Shown here piece after piece: positions 1-8,890 of a stretch of 64,000 nucleotides of DNA; the stretch's first letter is position 1; each line of letters opens with the position of its first letter. Source of the stretch: Sphingobium sp. EM0848. Its GTDB lineage: Bacteria > Pseudomonadota > Alphaproteobacteria > Sphingomonadales > Sphingomonadaceae. The stretch covers positions 1,736,001 through 1,800,000 of the forward strand of contig NZ_JABXWB010000001.1 in NCBI RefSeq assembly GCF_013375555.1, in the 5' to 3' direction. The notes beneath the pieces are model-generated. The model did not search any database. It saw only the letters and a program-made list of their open reading frames with translations, and was not told the origin of the DNA. The position numbers and the translations under genes were made by a program.

Positions 1-2
1 CC

Positions 3-350
3 TATTTCCGCGACGGTGAGCGGCGCGTGATCGGTAGATTGATGGATGGCGAACCCAAGGTGATCGCCACCGGCGGCGGCGCCTTCATGCAGGAGGAGAC
101 GCGCACGCTGATCCTCGACCACGCGCTCGCCATATGGCTGGATGCCGATATCGACACGCTGGTCGACCGGGTGTCGCGCCGCGAAGGGCGGCCGCTGCTG
201 AAGGGCAAGGACCCGCGCGTCGTGTTGACCGAACTGGCCGCGATCCGCAATCCCGTCTACGCGCTCTGCCCCATTCATGTGAAGAGCGCCGCCGCGCCGC
301 ATGAAGTGGCGGTCGACAGCATCATGGAGAAGCTTTCAGAATGGCATTAG
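3..350 (+). CDS. aroK: shikimate kinase, 3' part
   Basis: Phosphorylates shikimate to shikimate 3-phosphate in the cytoplasmic chorismate pathway. The gene enters from the left edge, so the N-terminal P-loop lies outside; the last 115 residues are visible. The visible part starts with YFRDGERRVI and has the family segment VIATGGGAF, then the lid-type region with SRREGRPLLKG. The stop codon lies inside the start of aroB (10-base overlap), so the two are probably translationally coupled. The aroK-aroB pairing is common in proteobacteria and supports the call. Confidence 0.93.
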   Translation, partial: YFRDGERRVIGRLMDGEPKVIATGGGAFMQEETRTLILDHALAIWLDADIDTLVDRVSRREGRPLLKGKDPRVVLTELAAIRNPVYALCPIHVKSAAAPHEVAVDSIMEKLSEWH

Positions 351-1453
351 TCCGCGTCGCGCTGGATGCGCGCAGCTACGATATCGTGATCGAACAGGGC
401 GCGCTGGATCATGCGGGCGGCTATCTGGCGGGCTATGCGCGCAAGGGCCGGCTGGTGGTCGTGACCGACGCGAATGTTGCCAGGGCGCAACTGCCCCGGC
501 TGGAGGCCAGCCTGCGCAGCGCCAATATCGCCGTCGAACCCGTCATCCTGCCGCCGGGCGAGCAGACCAAGAGCTGGCGCCATCTGGAAGAACTGCTCGA
601 CGCGCTGCTGGCGCTGGAGATCGAGCGCGGCGACCATGTGGTGGCGCTGGGCGGCGGCGTGATCGGCGATCTGGTGGGCTTTGCCGCCTCCATCCTGAAG
701 CGCGGATGCCATTTCATTCAGGTGCCGACGACGCTGCTGGCTCAGGTCGACAGTTCGGTCGGCGGCAAGACCGCGATCAATGCGCGGGCGGGCAAGAATC
801 TGATTGGCAGCTTCTATCAGCCCGCGCTGGTGCTGATCGACCCGTCGACGCTCGACACGCTGCCTGTGCGGGAAACGCGGGCAGGCTATGCCGAGGTCGT
901 GAAATATGGCCTGATCGACGATCCCGATTTCTTCGCCTGGTGCGAGGCGGAGGGGCACAGACTGCTCGCGGGCGATGCCGAGGCGCGCGAATATGCGATC
1001 GAGCGCAGCGTGGCCGCCAAGGCCGCGATCGTCGCCGACGATGAGCGGGAAACCTCCGGTCGGCGGGCGTTGCTGAATCTGGGCCATACCTTTGGCCATG
1101 CGCTGGAGGCGGATACGGGCTTTTCCGACACGCTGCTCCATGGCGAGGGTGTGGCGGCAGGCATGGCGCTGGCCTTCCGCTATTCGGCGCGGCTGGAGCT
1201 GTGCGCGGCGGAAGAGGCCGAACGGGTGACGGCGCATCTGAAGGCCGTGGGGCTGCCCTATGATCTCGCCACCGCGCATGTGACGGCGGACGGCCCGACG
1301 TTGGTCGCGCATATGCTGCACGACAAGAAGATGGCGGCGGGCACCCTGCCCTTCCTGCTGGCGCGAGGAATCGGGCAGACGTTCCTGTCGAAGGATGTCG
1401 TGCTGGACGATGTGGCCGCGTTTCTGGATGAGGATCGGGCGGCGGCCCTCTGA
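341..1453 (+). CDS. aroB: 3-dehydroquinate synthase
   Basis: Converts DAHP to 3-dehydroquinate, the second step of the shikimate pathway, using NAD and a divalent metal. The 370 residues match the usual family length. The glycine-rich NAD-binding segment ALGGGVIGDLVGF and the following VPTTLLAQVDSSVGGKTAIN block are diagnostic. NLGHTFGHALE and LLHGEGVAAGM carry the metal-binding histidines. The ATG lies within the end of aroK, which sets the start. A strong stem-loop terminator follows 33 bases after the stop. Confidence 0.97.
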   Translation: MALVRVALDARSYDIVIEQGALDHAGGYLAGYARKGRLVVVTDANVARAQLPRLEASLRSANIAVEPVILPPGEQTKSWRHLEELLDALLALEIERGDHVVALGGGVIGDLVGFAASILKRGCHFIQVPTTLLAQVDSSVGGKTAINARAGKNLIGSFYQPALVLIDPSTLDTLPVRETRAGYAEVVKYGLIDDPDFFAWCEAEGHRLLAGDAEAREYAIERSVAAKAAIVADDERETSGRRALLNLGHTFGHALEADTGFSDTLLHGEGVAAGMALAFRYSARLELCAAEEAERVTAHLKAVGLPYDLATAHVTADGPTLVAHMLHDKKMAAGTLPFLLARGIGQTFLSKDVVLDDVAAFLDEDRAAAL

Positions 1454-1485
1454 CAGGCCTCCCCTCAAATGTCATCGACAAACAA

Positions 1486-1510
1486 AAAGGGCGCCTCGAA
1501 GGCGCCCTTT
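1486..1510. terminator. bidirectional intrinsic terminator between aroB and rpmE
   Basis: A perfect 10-base inverted repeat (AAAGGGCGCC / GGCGCCCTTT) with a 5-base loop lies between the converging genes aroB and rpmE. A-rich and T-rich flanks on the two sides let it work in both directions. Confidence 0.85.
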
Positions 1511-1536
1511 CCTTTTCGTGCCTTTGAAGGCGCCGA

Positions 1537-1761
1537 TTACTTCTTCAGCGTCAGACCGCCGAAACGCTTGTTGAAGCGTGCGACCTGGCCGCCCTGCTCC
1601 AGCTGGCGCGTGCCGCCCGTCCAGGCCGGGTGCGACTTGGGATCGATGTCGAGCGCCAGCGTGTCGCCTTCCTTGCCCCAGGTGGAGCGGGTGCGGAAGG
1701 TGCTGCCGTCGGTCATCTGGACGGTGATGAAGTGGTAATCGGGATGCGTATCGGCCTTCAT
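1537..1761 (-). CDS. rpmE: 50S ribosomal protein L31 (bL31)
   Basis: Small protein of the large ribosomal subunit that helps bridge the subunits. The 74 residues begin [10 protein letters not shown] and contain [11 protein letters not shown] and HPAWTGG, typical of alphaproteobacterial bL31. There are no cysteines, so this is the zinc-independent (C-minus) form. It is the last leftward gene of the block and ends just before the shared terminator with aroB. Confidence 0.95.
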   Translation of the reverse strand: MKADTHPDYHFITVQMTDGSTFRTRSTWGKEGDTLALDIDPKSHPAWTGGTRQLEQGGQVARFNKRFGGLTLKK

Positions 1762-1779
1762 GAGACTGCTCCGTCAAAG

Positions 1780-1798
1780 GGCCGGTTTCCGACCGGCC
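1780..1798 (-). terminator. GC-rich hairpin upstream of rpmE
   Basis: A perfect 7-base stem (GGCCGGT / ACCGGCC) with a 5-base loop lies between fabZ and rpmE. It is followed on the minus strand only by CTTTG, so termination would be weak; it may instead be part of the rpmE leader. Confidence 0.4.
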
Positions 1799-1852
1799 AT
1801 GGATGCGAAAAATTGCGAAGGCGCGCGGTTACATGGGTTCTCGCGCAAAAGC

Positions 1853-1878
1853 AAGGGGAGAAGCCAGCCCCTCCCCTT
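1853..1878 (-). terminator. probable terminator after fabZ
   Basis: An 8-base perfect stem (AAGGGGAG / CTCCCCTT) lies 7 bases after the fabZ stop. On the minus strand it is followed by GCTTTTGC, a short T run. Confidence 0.55.
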
Positions 1879-1884
1879 TCACCG

Positions 1885-2367
1885 TCAATCCTTCGGCGGA
1901 TCGGCGATCATCGCGACGAAATTGGCTTCCGCATGGACCTTCCCGTCGATCAGCGCCTTGCCGCTGAACTTGCAGACCGCGCCGCGCATCTGCACGATGT
2001 CGACCTGCAGGTCGAGCAGGCAGCCCGGCTCGACCGGATTGCGGAACTTCACCGCGTCGATGCTCATGAAATAGACGAGCTTGCCTGATCCCGCGAGGTT
2101 CAGCGACTGCACGGTCAGCACGCCTGCCGCCTGCGCCATCGCCTCCACGATCAGCACGCCCGGCATGATCGGCCGGCCGGGGAAATGCCCCTGGAAGAAC
2201 GGCTCATTGATCGACACGGCCTTGATCGCGTGGATCGATGTGTTGGGCACAATCGAAACCACACGATCAACGAGCAGCATGGGATAACGGTGCGGCAGCG
2301 ACGCCATGACCCCCCGAATATCGAAGGGGCCGATGGCGACCGGTGCCGCGTCAACCTGATCCGTCAT
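1885..2367 (-). CDS. fabZ: 3-hydroxyacyl-ACP dehydratase FabZ
   Basis: Hot-dog dehydratase of fatty acid elongation; removes water from 3-hydroxyacyl-ACP. The product is 160 residues if it starts at the ATG encoding MTDQVD; the frame runs further upstream into skp, but that part has no family similarity. [13 protein letters not shown] holds the catalytic histidine, and [20 protein letters not shown] the catalytic acid region. It starts 7 bases after the skp stop, so it is in the bamA operon. In many Gram-negatives lpxD sits between skp and fabZ and lpxA follows; both are absent. Confidence 0.95.
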   Translation of the reverse strand: MTDQVDAAPVAIGPFDIRGVMASLPHRYPMLLVDRVVSIVPNTSIHAIKAVSINEPFFQGHFPGRPIMPGVLIVEAMAQAAGVLTVQSLNLAGSGKLVYFMSIDAVKFRNPVEPGCLLDLQVDIVQMRGAVCKFSGKALIDGKVHAEANFVAMIADPPKD

Positions 2368-2374
2368 CGATGGA

Positions 2375-3031
2375 TCAGCGCGAGGTCGGCTGCTGCGACG
2401 GGTTGGCAGGCACAGCGGCCGGAGCGGCGGCCTGACCCTGACGACCCGGCTGCCAGCCGGCCGGCGGGGTGATGCCAACGCTGGGCACCAGCGCGTTCAG
2501 TTCAGTCACGACCTGCTGCGTGATGTCGACGGTCGGCTGGTAGGAAACGGTCGCGTCGGGCGACAGGATCAAGTCGACCTTCGCCTTGGTCATGGCGGAC
2601 TTCAGCGCGTCCGACAGCTTGGCCGAGATCTGCTCCTCGACATAAGCGTTGGCGAGCGCGATCGGCTGGCCCATGCGCTGCAGTTCGGCCTGACCGTCCT
2701 GACCGGCCTTCTGATAGGCTTCATACTGGGTCTGGATCGCCGGGGTCGGCTTGTTGCCAGCCGCCTTCATCGCGGCTTCCAGAGCAGTGCCCTTGGCCTT
2801 GAGGTCGGCGTCGATGGCGTTCTTGCGCGCGGTGAAGCTGTCGATCTGCGCCTTGTAGGTCGTCTGGATCTGCGTGCGTGCGGTCGAATAAGCAGCGCTG
2901 GTGGCCACGGCGCGCTGCAGGTCGACGACGGCGATGCCGGTCTTCGACTGGGCGGCGGCCGGAACGCTGGTCAGCGCCATGGCAGTCATCGGCGCGAGAA
3001 CGAGCGCAGCAGCCTTGAAAATCGTCTTCAT
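2375..3031 (-). CDS. skp: periplasmic chaperone of the Skp/OmpH family
   Basis: Holds unfolded outer-membrane proteins in the periplasm and passes them to BamA. The 218-residue product has a clear signal peptide ([20 protein letters not shown], cleavage near AAA-QS). A long charged helical middle follows, rich in Ala, Lys and Gln, as in the tentacles of Skp. The C-terminus is Pro/Ala/Gln-rich and low in complexity. Its ATG shares one base with the bamA stop (TGATG), so the two are probably translationally coupled. Confidence 0.88.
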   Translation of the reverse strand: MKTIFKAAALVLAPMTAMALTSVPAAAQSKTGIAVVDLQRAVATSAAYSTARTQIQTTYKAQIDSFTARKNAIDADLKAKGTALEAAMKAAGNKPTPAIQTQYEAYQKAGQDGQAELQRMGQPIALANAYVEEQISAKLSDALKSAMTKAKVDLILSPDATVSYQPTVDITQQVVTELNALVPSVGITPPAGWQPGRQGQAAAPAAVPANPSQQPTSR

Positions 3032-5709
3032 CAGAATTGAGTCCCTACGTTGAAGGTGATGAGTTTGGTGTCGTCCCCTGGTTCCTTGAGCAGGGCCTTG
3101 GCGATATCGATACGGAACGGCCCGAAGGGCGAGTTCCAGTTGACGCCAAAGCCGACGGACACGCGGGGTTTCAGCGTGTCGCCCAGATATTGTTCCACAA
3201 ATGCGCCCGTGACGGTGTCATAGTTAGCGGGGCAAACAGGCGCTGTCGCCGATCCCGTCGCCTTGACGGTAGTCAGCGAGGAATTTGTGCTCGACGAGCA
3301 GTAGCCCGGGAAGCCGTTGTTGACGCCATTGGCTTCACCGATCAGACCCGGATTTTTCAGGCCGCCGACGGCACCGGCATCAAGGAATACGGAGGGTCGA
3401 AGGCCCATTTCCCGCGCACCCGCGCCGAGCGGAATCTCGACTTCCGCACGCGCCATATAATAAATCCGGCCGCCCAGCGCGTCATCTGTCCGGTTATTGG
3501 TCCCGGTCGTCTCCGCGCCCGTGAACGAACCGTCGCTGTTTGTTGTCGTGGTATAATAGCGGCGCACCACACGCGGCCCGATACCGCGAATATCGAAACC
3601 ACGAATTTGCGGTTCGCCCAGGAAGAAGCGGTCGGTCAGACGGACAGGATCGACCAGAGCGCCCGTGGAATCCCGACGGTCGCCTTCCAGACTATGGATA
3701 TAACCGCCTTCACCCGACAGCGAGAAGATGAAACCCTTGCCCAGCGGCCAATATTTCGACCCGTTAAGCCGCGTGCGCACATATCGGACGCTGCCGCCCA
3801 GCCCTGCAAAATCCTGGCTGAGGACGATGTTATTACCACGCGTCGGCCGGATGCGGTTGTCGCGGGTATCGTAGATCAGCGAGTAACCAATGGAGGACGT
3901 CGTCCGCTTGCCAATGGCATCGCAAAGATAGCGGCCGGCCAGGATCGGGTCGCACTGCAACACCCCATTCGCGTCGGCAGAATAATAGGTATTCTTGTCG
4001 AGCGTCACATCGTCCAGATTGAGCGTGTAACGCAGCGCCAGCGACATATATTCGGTGATCGGCACGCCCGCACGGAGCTGGAAGCCCGTGGTGGTCTGAC
4101 TATAGGTCGTGTTGCGGTCGTTATTGTTGATATAGTTGAAGCTGTTCAGATCACGGCGGTAGATATCGCCGCCCAGCGCGATATTCTTGTCCATGAAATA
4201 AGGCTCGGTGAAGCCCACTTCGACCGACTTGGAATAAGCCGAATAATTGACGCTGGTGCGCAGTTCCTGGCCCTTGCCGCGGAAGTTGCGCTGGGTGATC
4301 GACGCCGAGACGATGAAGCGCTCCAGCGAGGAGAAGCCCGCCGACAGCGACAGTTCGCCGGTCGATTTCTCCTGCACGTTGGTTTCCAGCACGATGCGGT
4401 CGGGCGCGGAACCCGGCTTCTGCTCGACATCCAGCTTTTCCTGGAAGAAACCGAGCGAGTTGATGCGGTCCTTCGAACGTTTGACGAGGAAGCTGTTGAA
4501 CGCATCACCCTCCGCCAGACGAAATTCGCGGCGGATCACCTTGTCCTGCGTCAGCGTGTTGCCGTTGATGTCGACCCGCTCGACATAGACGCGCGGCGCG
4601 TTGGCGATGCGGAAATCGATCCCCATCGTCAGCGTGTCCTTGTCGCGGTTGAAGTCCGGCTGGACCTCCGCGAAGGCATAGCCGAACAGGCCCGCCGTCT
4701 CGCTCAACGTGTCGACCGTGTCCTCGACCTGCTTGGCGTTGTACCACTGCCCCTTCTTCATCGGCAGCATCTTGGTCAGCGAATCCCCCGACAGGTCGCG
4801 AATATCGGACTGGACCTTCACGTCGCCAAATTTGTAGCGCTGCCCTTCCTCCACCACATAGGTGATGATGAAGTCCTGCTTGTCCGGCGTCAGTTCGGCC
4901 ACGGCGGAGATCACACGGAAATCGGCATAGCCGTTGGTCAGGTAGAATTGGCGCAGCTTCTGCTGGTCATAGGCGAGGCGATCCGGGTCGTAGCTGGTGC
5001 CCGAGGAGAAGACGCGGAACCAGCGCGACTGCTTCGTTACCATCTGGCTGCGCAGTTCGCCGTCCTTGAACTTCTCATTGCCGATGATGTTGATCTGGCG
5101 GACCTTGGATTTCGGCCCTTCCGAAATTTCGAACACGATATCGACGCGATTCTGGTCCAGTTGCACCATCTTCGGCTCGACCGTCGCGGCGAAGCGGCCC
5201 TGACGGCGATACAGCTCGATGATGCGGGCAACGTCGGCGCGCACCTTCGACCGGGTATAGATCTGGCGTGGAGCCAGTTTTATTTCAGGACGAATCTTGT
5301 CTTCCTTGAGGCGCTTATTACCTTCAAGGACGATGCGGTTGATGACGGGGTTTTCCTTCACCTCGACCGTCAGCGCGCCATTGTCATTGCGAATCTGAAC
5401 GTCGGCGAACAGTTCCGTTTCGTAAAGGTCGCGCAGTGCCTGATCGAGCGTTTCCTGGGTGAAGGGAAGGCCGACGCGCAATTTGGTGTAGGAGAGCACC
5501 GTATCCGGTTCCAGGCGCTGCTGGCCGGAGACCGCCACGCTGCGGATCGTTCCGGCGGTCGGCGTGACTGCCGGAATCGGGGCAGCGGGCACGGGGGCCG
5601 CCGCCGGCTTGGCGTTTTGCGCCATCGCCGGAACCGCAGACATGCCCGCGATCACCGTGGTCGCCAACAGGGCCACGACGACCGGGCGCTGCCTGTTGCT
5701 GCTCATCAT
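3031..5709 (-). CDS. bamA: outer membrane protein assembly factor BamA
   Basis: Core of the BAM complex, which folds beta-barrel proteins into the outer membrane. About 892 residues: signal peptide ending near AMAQ, an Ala/Pro linker, POTRA repeats up to about residue 430, then a 16-strand barrel ending in a C-terminal phenylalanine (NVGTQF). Barrel loops are long; one near the C-terminus contains a cysteine pair and Asn/Thr-rich sequence. The ATG at 5709 is preferred; a GTG at 5727 would add six residues. It follows rseP by about 110 bases and is coupled to skp. Confidence 0.96.
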   Translation of the reverse strand: MMSSNRQRPVVVALLATTVIAGMSAVPAMAQNAKPAAAPVPAAPIPAVTPTAGTIRSVAVSGQQRLEPDTVLSYTKLRVGLPFTQETLDQALRDLYETELFADVQIRNDNGALTVEVKENPVINRIVLEGNKRLKEDKIRPEIKLAPRQIYTRSKVRADVARIIELYRRQGRFAATVEPKMVQLDQNRVDIVFEISEGPKSKVRQINIIGNEKFKDGELRSQMVTKQSRWFRVFSSGTSYDPDRLAYDQQKLRQFYLTNGYADFRVISAVAELTPDKQDFIITYVVEEGQRYKFGDVKVQSDIRDLSGDSLTKMLPMKKGQWYNAKQVEDTVDTLSETAGLFGYAFAEVQPDFNRDKDTLTMGIDFRIANAPRVYVERVDINGNTLTQDKVIRREFRLAEGDAFNSFLVKRSKDRINSLGFFQEKLDVEQKPGSAPDRIVLETNVQEKSTGELSLSAGFSSLERFIVSASITQRNFRGKGQELRTSVNYSAYSKSVEVGFTEPYFMDKNIALGGDIYRRDLNSFNYINNNDRNTTYSQTTTGFQLRAGVPITEYMSLALRYTLNLDDVTLDKNTYYSADANGVLQCDPILAGRYLCDAIGKRTTSSIGYSLIYDTRDNRIRPTRGNNIVLSQDFAGLGGSVRYVRTRLNGSKYWPLGKGFIFSLSGEGGYIHSLEGDRRDSTGALVDPVRLTDRFFLGEPQIRGFDIRGIGPRVVRRYYTTTTNSDGSFTGAETTGTNNRTDDALGGRIYYMARAEVEIPLGAGAREMGLRPSVFLDAGAVGGLKNPGLIGEANGVNNGFPGYCSSSTNSSLTTVKATGSATAPVCPANYDTVTGAFVEQYLGDTLKPRVSVGFGVNWNSPFGPFRIDIAKALLKEPGDDTKLITFNVGTQF

Positions 5710-5821
5710 CGCTGTCACCCGCTCCACCTTCTACAAAAAAGCAATATTCCGTTCACACCGGGCCAATTCCGTTCACAATCGGAAAGACGGCGTCAAATCG
5801 CGTCTCCCTGCCCGATACGGC

Positions 5822-6955
5822 TCAGCCGATCAAGCCGGACAGACGTTCCCACAGACCGAAAGAGGATAAATCGTTGAATGTTACCAGCACCATCATCGCC
5901 AGCAGAACGGCCAGACCCGACCGATAGGCCCATTCCTGCACCTGTGGGCTGACCGGCCGCCGCTGTATCGCCTCCACCCCGTAAAACAGCAGATGGCCGC
6001 CATCCAGCATGGGAATTGGCAACAGATTGATGAACCCCAAATTAATGGAAATCAGGGCCATGAAGAAGACGAAGCTCTCTACCCCCAGCGTCGCCGCCTG
6101 ACCCGAAACCTCCGCGATCTTCAGCGGCCCGCCCAGTTCCCTGACCGACCGACCGCCGCCAACGATCTGGCCGAGCGTCTCAACCATCGTGCGAACGATC
6201 TGCCCGGTGCGTTCGATCGCGACAACCGGCGCACGGGCGAGGCTCACCGGCTCGATCACCGGCTCGCCGGGCGCAATGCCGAGGCGGCCGATACGGAATC
6301 TGTTGCCGAAGCCGTCGCCTTCCTCGACCGCGCCGACCTTCCCCTGCTTTTCGATCAATCGGCCCTTGCGATCGATCATGATCGTCACCGGCTCACCCGG
6401 ACGGATCTGCGCGAAGAGGCGGATGTCCTCGAAGGTCGCCATCTTCCGCCCATTGAGCGAGACGATGCGGTCGCCCACCACGATCCCCGCCGCGGCGGCC
6501 GCGCTGCCCGGCTGCACCTGCCCGGCGACGGCAGGCGTGCGGCTTTCGCCATGGACGAACGCGAAGGTCGCGAGAATCAGGATGGCGAAGAGGAAATTGA
6601 TCGCCGGACCGGCGGCAACGATCGCCGCACGCTGCCACAGCGGCTTGGCGGGGAAGCTCTGCGCCCGTTCGGCCGCCGGCATTTCCAGCCAGCGCGGGTC
6701 GGTCTGGCTCGCAGCGTTCATGTCGCCCTTAAAGCGCACATAACCGCCAAGCGGCAGCGCGCCGATCCGCCAGCGAGTGCCGCGCTTGTCCACCCAGGCG
6801 ACAATCTCCGGGCCAAAGCCGATGGAAAATGCCTCCGCCTTCACCCCGCACCAGCGACCCACCAGATAGTGGCCCAGCTCATGCACGAAGACGAGCGGTC
6901 CGATGACTGCCACAAAAGCCAATACAGTCAGCAGGAAACCGGGATTGTGGATCAA
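5822..6955 (-). CDS. rseP: RIP metalloprotease RseP (site-2 protease)
   Basis: Inner-membrane zinc protease that cuts transmembrane anchors such as anti-sigma factors. The 377-residue protein has the HELGH zinc motif in the first membrane helix (His25, Glu26, His29), a central PDZ region, and the C-terminal motif NLLPIPMLDGGHL with the third metal ligand. Its start overlaps the dxr stop by four bases (ATGA). The order dxr-rseP-bamA-skp-fabZ is a conserved envelope and isoprenoid cluster. Confidence 0.96.
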   Translation of the reverse strand: MIHNPGFLLTVLAFVAVIGPLVFVHELGHYLVGRWCGVKAEAFSIGFGPEIVAWVDKRGTRWRIGALPLGGYVRFKGDMNAASQTDPRWLEMPAAERAQSFPAKPLWQRAAIVAAGPAINFLFAILILATFAFVHGESRTPAVAGQVQPGSAAAAAGIVVGDRIVSLNGRKMATFEDIRLFAQIRPGEPVTIMIDRKGRLIEKQGKVGAVEEGDGFGNRFRIGRLGIAPGEPVIEPVSLARAPVVAIERTGQIVRTMVETLGQIVGGGRSVRELGGPLKIAEVSGQAATLGVESFVFFMALISINLGFINLLPIPMLDGGHLLFYGVEAIQRRPVSPQVQEWAYRSGLAVLLAMMVLVTFNDLSSFGLWERLSGLIG

Positions 6956-8109
6956 GCGGTCAATCTTTCCATCACTAGGCCGGCCATTCTACGCGCCTCT
7001 GCGTCCGCTTCCAGCACATCGTCGATCTGACGAGGCGCAGGCGCGCTATAGCGGTTCAGAACATCCTCGACAATCATGGCGATATCAAGGAAGCCGATGG
7101 CACCTTTGAGGAAAGCGGCGACCGCGACTTCATTGGCCGCGTTCAATATGGCGGGTGTCGCGCCGCCCTTTTCCGCCGCTTGCCGTGCCAGGCGCAGCGC
7201 GGGAAAGCGGACGTCATCGGGCGCCTCGAAGTCCAGTCGGCCGGCGCGGACCAGATCCAGCGGCTGGCATGGCGTGGCGATCCGCTCAGGCCACGCAAGC
7301 GCATAGGCGATCGGAATACGCATGTCGGGCGAGCCGAGCTGTGCCAGAGTGGAACGGTCGCGAAACTCGACCATGGAGTGGATGGTCGATTGCGGATGGA
7401 CCAGTATCTCGATCCGGTCGAGGCCCACGGGGAAGAGATGCGCTGCCTCGATCAGTTCAAGGCCCTTGTTCATCATCGTGGCGCTGTCGACGCTGATCTT
7501 CGCGCCCATGGACCAGTTGGGATGGGCCACCGCCTGCGCCGGCGTGATGTCCCGCATCTCGTCCCGGCTGCGGGTGCGGAAGGGGCCGCCGCTGGCGGTC
7601 AGCGTGATCCTTGCGACATCCTCCAAGCGATTGCCAGCAAGGCATTGGAATATCGCATTATGTTCACTGTCGACCGGCAGCAGCGTGGCGCCTGACGCCC
7701 CGACCGCATCCATCATCAGCGCACCCGCCGATACCAGCGATTCCTTGTTGGCAAGGGCGACAGTGCCGCCCGCCTTCAGCGCGGCCATGGTCGGGCGCAG
7801 ACCCGCGCAGCCGACAATCGCCGCCATGCTCCATTCTGCTCCGGCCTTGGCGGCGTCGACCAGCGCCTCCTCACCCGCCGCCGCCTCCACGCCGGAACCG
7901 CGTAGCGCATCCTTCAGCGCCTCATAATGATCTTCGCGACCGATGACCGCCAGTCGGGCATTGTTCTGCCGCGCGGCAGCGGCAAGGCCCGCCACATCGC
8001 TATGCGCGGTCAGCGCCACGACCTGATAGGCATCAGGATTGCGCTGGACCAAATCCAGCGTTGACATGCCGACCGACCCGGTCGCGCCAAAGATCGAAAT
8101 CGTCTTCAT
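6952..8109 (-). CDS. dxr: 1-deoxy-D-xylulose 5-phosphate reductoisomerase
   Basis: First committed step of the MEP isoprenoid pathway: DXP to MEP, using NADPH. The 385-residue protein starts with the dinucleotide-binding GATGSVGMSTLDLV. It contains LLPVDSEHNAIFQ (metal-binding acid residues), the GPFR segment and NWSMGAKISVDSATMMNKGLELIEA. The stop overlaps rseP by four bases and the start shares one base with the cdsA stop. Supplies precursors used by the neighbouring uppS product. Confidence 0.97.
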   Translation of the reverse strand: MKTISIFGATGSVGMSTLDLVQRNPDAYQVVALTAHSDVAGLAAAARQNNARLAVIGREDHYEALKDALRGSGVEAAAGEEALVDAAKAGAEWSMAAIVGCAGLRPTMAALKAGGTVALANKESLVSAGALMMDAVGASGATLLPVDSEHNAIFQCLAGNRLEDVARITLTASGGPFRTRSRDEMRDITPAQAVAHPNWSMGAKISVDSATMMNKGLELIEAAHLFPVGLDRIEILVHPQSTIHSMVEFRDRSTLAQLGSPDMRIPIAYALAWPERIATPCQPLDLVRAGRLDFEAPDDVRFPALRLARQAAEKGGATPAILNAANEVAVAAFLKGAIGFLDIAMIVEDVLNRYSAPAPRQIDDVLEADAEARRMAGLVMERLTA

Positions 8110-8885
8110 CAGGGCAACACCAGAAACATATAGCAGATCGCCGCCAGCGGCGCAGCCGCCACCACACCATCCAGCCGATCCATCACACCCCCATGTCCGG
8201 GAAGCAACCTACCGCTGTCCTTGACGCCCGCGCGCCGCTTCATCCAGCTTTCGAGCAGGTCGCCCAATTGTGCCGCCACCGCCAGCAGACCGCTGGCCGC
8301 GGCAAGCTGGACCGGGAGGTCGGCAAAACGATAGAGCAGGAAGCCCACGAGCAGCGCAGCCAGCACCCCGCCGCCCAGACCGGACCATGTCTTCGATGGA
8401 CTGACGCGCGGGGCGAGCTTTGGCCCACCGATGGAGCGACCCGCGAAATAGGCGCCGATATCGGTCGCCCAGACCAGCCCGAGCGCCCAGAAGGTCAGCA
8501 ACAGGCCATAGCCATAGGGCGCCTGTCCGCGCAGGAACAGCAGCGCCATTACCGGAACGACGATGTAAGGCACGCCCAGCGCCAGCTTGATCGAGCGGCC
8601 GACCAGCGCCACGAAGAAAAAGGCGGCTGCCATCAGAGTGAAAGCGAGCCAGGACACCCCTGCGGCTGCCGGGCAGAGAATCGCCAGCGGAACCGACACG
8701 GCGAACATTGCCAGCTTGCGGTTCTCTGGCGTGGCGCCGGTCAGGTCGCCCCACTCCCCCTGCATCAGCACGCCGGCCACCACCAGCAGCAGCCAGAAGA
8801 GAAATCCCCCGAAGAAAAGCGCACCAAGCGCCATCACTATCAGGACGATGCCGACAGTCGCGCGGGTGCGAAGCTCGCTCGACAT
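8109..8885 (-). CDS. cdsA: phosphatidate cytidylyltransferase
   Basis: Integral membrane enzyme that makes CDP-diacylglycerol from phosphatidate and CTP. The 258 residues from MSSELRTRA form about seven hydrophobic segments. The C-terminal family signature is present: SWMKRRAGVKDSGRLLPGHG followed by GVMDRLD. The open frame extends 43 codons upstream into uppS, but that part is not family-like, and the ATG five bases after the uppS stop fits. Its product feeds pssA (13416-14192). Confidence 0.95.
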   Translation of the reverse strand: MSSELRTRATVGIVLIVMALGALFFGGFLFWLLLVVAGVLMQGEWGDLTGATPENRKLAMFAVSVPLAILCPAAAGVSWLAFTLMAAAFFFVALVGRSIKLALGVPYIVVPVMALLFLRGQAPYGYGLLLTFWALGLVWATDIGAYFAGRSIGGPKLAPRVSPSKTWSGLGGGVLAALLVGFLLYRFADLPVQLAAASGLLAVAAQLGDLLESWMKRRAGVKDSGRLLPGHGGVMDRLDGVVAAAPLAAICYMFLVLP

Positions 8886-8890
8886 ACGCG

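Noticed and set aside
2368..2478. Extended N-terminus of FabZ
   Set aside because: The 37 extra residues are Arg/Pro-rich translation of the skp 3' end; the family starts at MTDQVD.
3037..5877. Long rightward open frame of 946 codons opposite bamA
   Set aside because: It is the antisense of a well-supported bamA. GC-rich sphingomonad DNA keeps antisense frames open, and the translation is Arg/His/Asp-rich without any domain.
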